Position numbers and translations under genes: made by a program
Part shown: one piece after another, positions 61,332 through 64,000 of the stretch
Position numbering within the stretch: position 1 is the stretch's first letter
How the letters are laid out: each line of letters opens with the position of its first letter
The notes under the pieces: model-generated
The model's input: the letters and a program-made list of their open reading frames with translations, nothing else
What the model was told of the DNA's origin: nothing
Databases searched by the model: none
Source of the DNA: Peptococcaceae bacterium
Lineage (GTDB): Bacteria; Bacillota; Peptococcia; Peptococcales; Peptococcaceae
NCBI GenBank assembly: GCA_017399005.1
Contig: JAFQEO010000035.1
Coordinates: 124,001 to 188,000 of the forward strand
Reading direction: 5' to 3'
Length of the DNA stretch: 64,000 nucleotides

Positions 61332-61910
61332 TTATTTCTCCTTGCAACGAAGAATGATATATTCAAATGACTGGGCATCACGAACAAAGAGTGTTAAATC
61401 TGCTTCATCATCTATCAGAATTTCTGCATCTGCAGAGTTTGAGCGTTCCACTTTATCTACCGCATAAGAGAATACAGTCCCGGTCATATCGGTTACTGTC
61501 ACTGCGGAATCATTTTGAATACGATCGAAGAACTCAAATTGACCGGGCTGGTCATACCCTCCAATCACAAGCGTTCCATTATAGACTGTACCATAGAACC
61601 GGCAAGGATATGACACAACTTTCCCCTTATCCCAGACATTGCAGACCGGCAGCTTCAATCCATATGAAGGAATCTCCAGAAGAGCGATAAAATCCTCACT
61701 CTGAAGCTCCAGTGCGGGCATTTCTGATTTCTGTTCAGCATCTTTCGTGCCTTCTCTGCGGTCAGGCAAAATCGTTTCGATTGTATGGACTATCTCGGCA
61801 TTTGTTTGTTCCGCCTGTTTCGATTGAAGCTGTAACAAAAACAGCGATACAATACTGCAAATAATCAGCAGACAGCCAAGTATAAAAATAACTCTACCGT
61901 TTTTTCTCAT
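61332..61910 (-). CDS. sortase-fold protein lacking catalytic His and Cys
   Basis: The 192-residue product has a membrane anchor (residues 5-27) and a domain aligned with sortases: ALLEIPSYGLKLPVCNVWD resembles the IPKIG...LPIYHG start, and LVIGGYDQPGQFEFFDRI occupies the place of the GH...F..L segment with Tyr119 for His. DLTLFVRDAQ occupies the place of TLLTC with Arg177 for Cys, and IILRCKEK keeps an Arg near the end. Without His and Cys it should not cut LPXTG. It ends the pilus operon, overlapping the pilin gene by 17 bases. It may be a structural or regulatory partner. Confidence 0.72.
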   Translation of the reverse strand: MRKNGRVIFILGCLLIICSIVSLFLLQLQSKQAEQTNAEIVHTIETILPDRREGTKDAEQKSEMPALELQSEDFIALLEIPSYGLKLPVCNVWDKGKVVSYPCRFYGTVYNGTLVIGGYDQPGQFEFFDRIQNDSAVTVTDMTGTVFSYAVDKVERSNSADAEILIDDEADLTLFVRDAQSFEYIILRCKEK

Positions 61911-62982
61911 GTTTTCCTTCTCTCAGCCTCATAACGCCTAAAATCATCAAACCCAGTCCGGAAACACACATCATGCACATATATAGTAATAACGGAGATG
62001 TATCTCCAGTTTTTGGAACATCCCCTAATGGGTTTTTCGGATCTGGAACATTCTCTACCGGCTGCCCCGGAATTATGATTGGCTCATCCGGTACATCTGG
62101 TACATCCGGTTCATCTTTTGGCACATCCGGATTATCGGTCGGTACATCCGGGGTATCTGGAGAGCCTGGTGTGTCAGGACCGTCAGGTGATTTTGAATTT
62201 GTAATGGTAAATCTGCTATTACTGTTCGTGATAGAAACCTGATAGCCAGCTGGAACATCTTTTTCTATAACACTCCAGTTCCCTGCACTATTCAAAGCCT
62301 CCCAGCTATAAGACCAGTTATTAGAGCTATTCAGAATAACACTCTTCTGAACCACTCCGTCTTTCAGAATCTCTACACAGACCGAGTCCGGTCTATAACT
62401 GGAATCGGCAGCATCCTTCCACAACTTGACCACGGTGTATCTCTCATACTCCGGATTAGGCGGTGTATGTTTACTGGATTTCGGGTTTGCCTCAACATCA
62501 TAATCATATACGCCATTCACAGGGTTCGGTACATAAATCATGAAATCCTGAAAGGTAACAACTCCATCAGCATTTTGGGCTTTCGTTCCCTTCACCATGT
62601 AAAGCCCTGCTTCCAGTTCAGCAAAGCATACCTTGCCTTTGTTATCCGTCTTTTGGCTCTGATATGCTTCTATTTGATTAGCCATAACATAGTTTCGGAC
62701 TGTCTGAGCAGTATCCCGCCATTCACTCTGAGAGGTTATTCCATGGATTCTAATCGGATAGCCTGAGAATGGCTCTATCAGTCTGTATTCTCCATTGTCA
62801 CAGAGTTCTGCCACCCGGTAGATATCAATGTCTAAGCCGGAAAACGCCTGCCCGTTTCGGGCATAGGTCAGTGTTAAACTGCATGGCTGGCTGATATCCA
62901 CTACCGCAGCACTACATTCCGCCGAAATCATCCCGAAGCAAATCAATAATGTACAGAACGCACAGACGATTCGTTTTCTCAT
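61894..62982 (-). CDS. SpaA-type pilin with Cna-B domain and VPKTG sorting signal
   Basis: The 362-residue product has a signal peptide (MRKRIVCAFCTLLICFGMISAECSAA) and an SpaA-like N-terminal region. A Cna-B domain follows (RYTVVKLWKDAADSSYRPDSVCVEILKDG...NWSYSWEAL), then a Pro/Asp-rich spacer with PDTPDVP repeats. The sorting signal VPKTGD with membrane helix and RLREGKHEKKR tail ends it. Isopeptide-forming Lys and Glu residues are plausible but not certain. It overlaps the class C sortase by ATGA. Confidence 0.92.
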   Translation of the reverse strand: MRKRIVCAFCTLLICFGMISAECSAAVVDISQPCSLTLTYARNGQAFSGLDIDIYRVAELCDNGEYRLIEPFSGYPIRIHGITSQSEWRDTAQTVRNYVMANQIEAYQSQKTDNKGKVCFAELEAGLYMVKGTKAQNADGVVTFQDFMIYVPNPVNGVYDYDVEANPKSSKHTPPNPEYERYTVVKLWKDAADSSYRPDSVCVEILKDGVVQKSVILNSSNNWSYSWEALNSAGNWSVIEKDVPAGYQVSITNSNSRFTITNSKSPDGPDTPGSPDTPDVPTDNPDVPKDEPDVPDVPDEPIIIPGQPVENVPDPKNPLGDVPKTGDTSPLLLYMCMMCVSGLGLMILGVMRLREGKHEKKR

Positions 62983-63815
62983 AGCTCATCCTCTCCCAAC
63001 ATTTCTTTTTTAACCGGTGCAACCATCACGTAAGCCAGCAGCACAAAAATAATCGGCAGTGCCACCATCGGCATCACAACCAGCGGATCTACACGATAAG
63101 CCTCATTGGCAATGTAGATACTGCGTTTTTGCGATGCATCAATCTGATGGCCTCTGACCAGCAATCGCTGCGTATTAATCCCGTATGGAGTACAGGTCAG
63201 CAAGGTACAATAATCCTTACCTTCCTCAATCTGAATCAGGCTGGTATCATCCGGCTCTACAATATGAATCTGGTCAACCTCGTATGTATATTTACGGTCC
63301 AGTATTTTAAAATAAAAGGTGTCTCCTACTTCTAAACGATCTAAATGGCTAAAGAGTACCGCTGTCGGAAGACCGCGATGTGCGGAAACAACACAGTGCG
63401 TATTTTCTCCTCCAACCGGAAGGCTTGTACCCTCCAGATGGCCGACCGCAATACTCAGTACCGCATCGGATGTACCGTGGTATACCGGAAGCTCCTGACC
63501 GATTTTGGGAATGGCCAGATAGCCCATCATTCCTGTTCCGCTGATATCCAGCGTATTCCAGTATTGCTCATCCAGCTTTGGATATTCCTCCAATGGAAGC
63601 GTAAGGCCTGCCAGTGCTTTGTTATAGTCATTGGCCTGTTCAAAAATATGGGTATAATCTTCCGGCTCATAGGCCGCAAGCATGGCTTCGTAGTCTACAA
63701 TGGCCTCACTGGCCGTTTTGGAGTTCCAGTAGCTGCTGACAGCCGGATATAACATCACGGACAGACCTATGAAAAAGGATACAAGAAGAATGATGGTCGA
63801 TTTTCTGCTTTGCAT
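62979..63815 (-). CDS. class C (pilus-building) sortase
   Basis: From the ATG at 63815 the 278-residue product has an N-terminal membrane anchor, the catalytic His146 (SAHRGLP), Cys208 (TLLTC) and Arg217 (QRLLVRG), and a second C-terminal membrane helix (VVMPMVALPIIFVLLAYVMV). Class C sortases link pilin subunits. GGGGGAGG is before the ATG with short spacing. The hairpin at 63841 separates it from the upstream pilin, probably lowering its level relative to the pilin. Confidence 0.93.
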   Translation of the reverse strand: MQSRKSTIILLVSFFIGLSVMLYPAVSSYWNSKTASEAIVDYEAMLAAYEPEDYTHIFEQANDYNKALAGLTLPLEEYPKLDEQYWNTLDISGTGMMGYLAIPKIGQELPVYHGTSDAVLSIAVGHLEGTSLPVGGENTHCVVSAHRGLPTAVLFSHLDRLEVGDTFYFKILDRKYTYEVDQIHIVEPDDTSLIQIEEGKDYCTLLTCTPYGINTQRLLVRGHQIDASQKRSIYIANEAYRVDPLVVMPMVALPIIFVLLAYVMVAPVKKEMLGEDEL

Positions 63816-63840
63816 AGGCCTCCCCCTAACGTCATAAATT

Positions 63841-63870
63841 TTCCGGCAGGGGCAAAACGCCCCGCCGGAA
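63841..63870 (-). terminator. partial terminator between pilin and sortase
   Basis: TTCCGGC-GGGGC and GCCCC-GCCGGAA pair around a four-base loop, very GC-rich; read leftward it is followed by AATTTATG, a weak T tract. It would let part of the transcript pass. Confidence 0.72.
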
Positions 63871-63910
63871 TCATTCATGTTAATCAGATTGTTATAATAT
63901 TAACGAATTG

Positions 63911-64000
63911 CTATTGGATCATACTCATACGTTTCTTGGTTACCAGCAGCACACCAGCACCTAAAACTACAATCATACCGCAGGTAACAAACATCACCGT
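63911..64000 (-). CDS. C-terminal end of an LPXTG-type surface or pilin protein
   Basis: The leftward frame enters at the right edge and stops with TAG at 63913-63911. The last 29 residues are a membrane helix (VMFVTCGMIVVLGAGVLLV) with the tail TKKRMSMIQ, which is the end of a sortase substrate. It is most likely the major pilin of this operon, being directly upstream of the class C sortase. Everything before the helix is outside the window. Confidence 0.85.
   Translation of the reverse strand, partial: TVMFVTCGMIVVLGAGVLLVTKKRMSMIQ

Overview
ORGANISM. The window is chromosomal DNA of a Bacillota (Firmicutes) bacterium of moderate GC. The evidence is AGGAGG-type ribosome binding sites, lipobox signal peptides, an LPXTG-type pilin with a class C sortase, a PASTA-domain Ser/Thr kinase, MecA, NiaR, an OhrR-type regulator, TrmFO and HslUV. 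It also carries the order spoIIM-xerD-deoB-pyrimidine phosphorylase, which sits beside sporulation genes in Bacillus. I cannot name the genus. No rRNA, tRNA, CRISPR array, complete insertion sequence or prophage is visible. Three perfect copies of the 16-bp ParB site TGTTTCACGTGAAACA suggest the window lies in the origin-proximal part of the chromosome, although dnaA and an oriC are not seen. LAYOUT. 1-4200: three secreted lipoproteins (two with nearly identical 5' ends), two zinc-ribbon proteins and a hairpin repeat. 4.2-9.9 kb: rarA-mnmA, a methyltransferase, a CDP-alcohol phosphatidyltransferase, and a leftward operon of four tiny Cys-rich or one-helix proteins, including a 34-codon one. 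9.9-15.3 kb: spoIIM, xerD, deoB, pyrimidine phosphorylase and a Cys/His-rich protein. 15.3-24.4 kb: accessory membrane and lipoproteins, an MFS transporter between identical terminators, an iteron-like origin region with an initiator-like gene, a METTL25-like methyltransferase and an OhrR-like regulator. 24.5-37.2 kb (leftward): rpsB-tsf-pyrH-frr, galU, dprA-topA-trmFO-xerC-hslV-hslU and mecA. 37.3-44 kb: a TtcA-like enzyme, a phosphatase, a Fic/thioredoxin/Fic cluster, a two-domain VOC protein, a pseudouridine synthase and a LysE-type exporter. 44-49 kb: stp-prkC-rsgA-rpe behind an NdpA-like gene. 49.2-50.1 kb: a non-coding-looking stretch that I read as a type I toxin-antitoxin locus with SOS-like promoter boxes. 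50-57 kb: a LUD protein, threonine aldolase, a BlaI/BlaR1-like operon without a beta-lactamase, an RsmJ-like enzyme and a LysR regulator. 57-61 kb: nadA-nadB-nadC and niaR. 61-64 kb: a pilus operon with a class C sortase, a pilin and a sortase-fold protein that lacks its catalytic residues. MOST UNUSUAL. Five intergenic elements of about 170-200 bp (4014-4199, 9886-10085, 14401-14586, 42321-42490, 50743-50941) each fold back on themselves over nearly their whole length. They fall into two sequence subfamilies that share a GAATTC(N7-8)GATGGAC box and an apical core GCGTG...hairpin...CAA(A/C)GC. Between the two subfamily II copies, five pairs in a 12-bp stem have changed on both sides so that pairing is kept. 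The outermost arms differ at every locus yet still match each other. I do not recognise this family, and it is the best candidate here for something undescribed.
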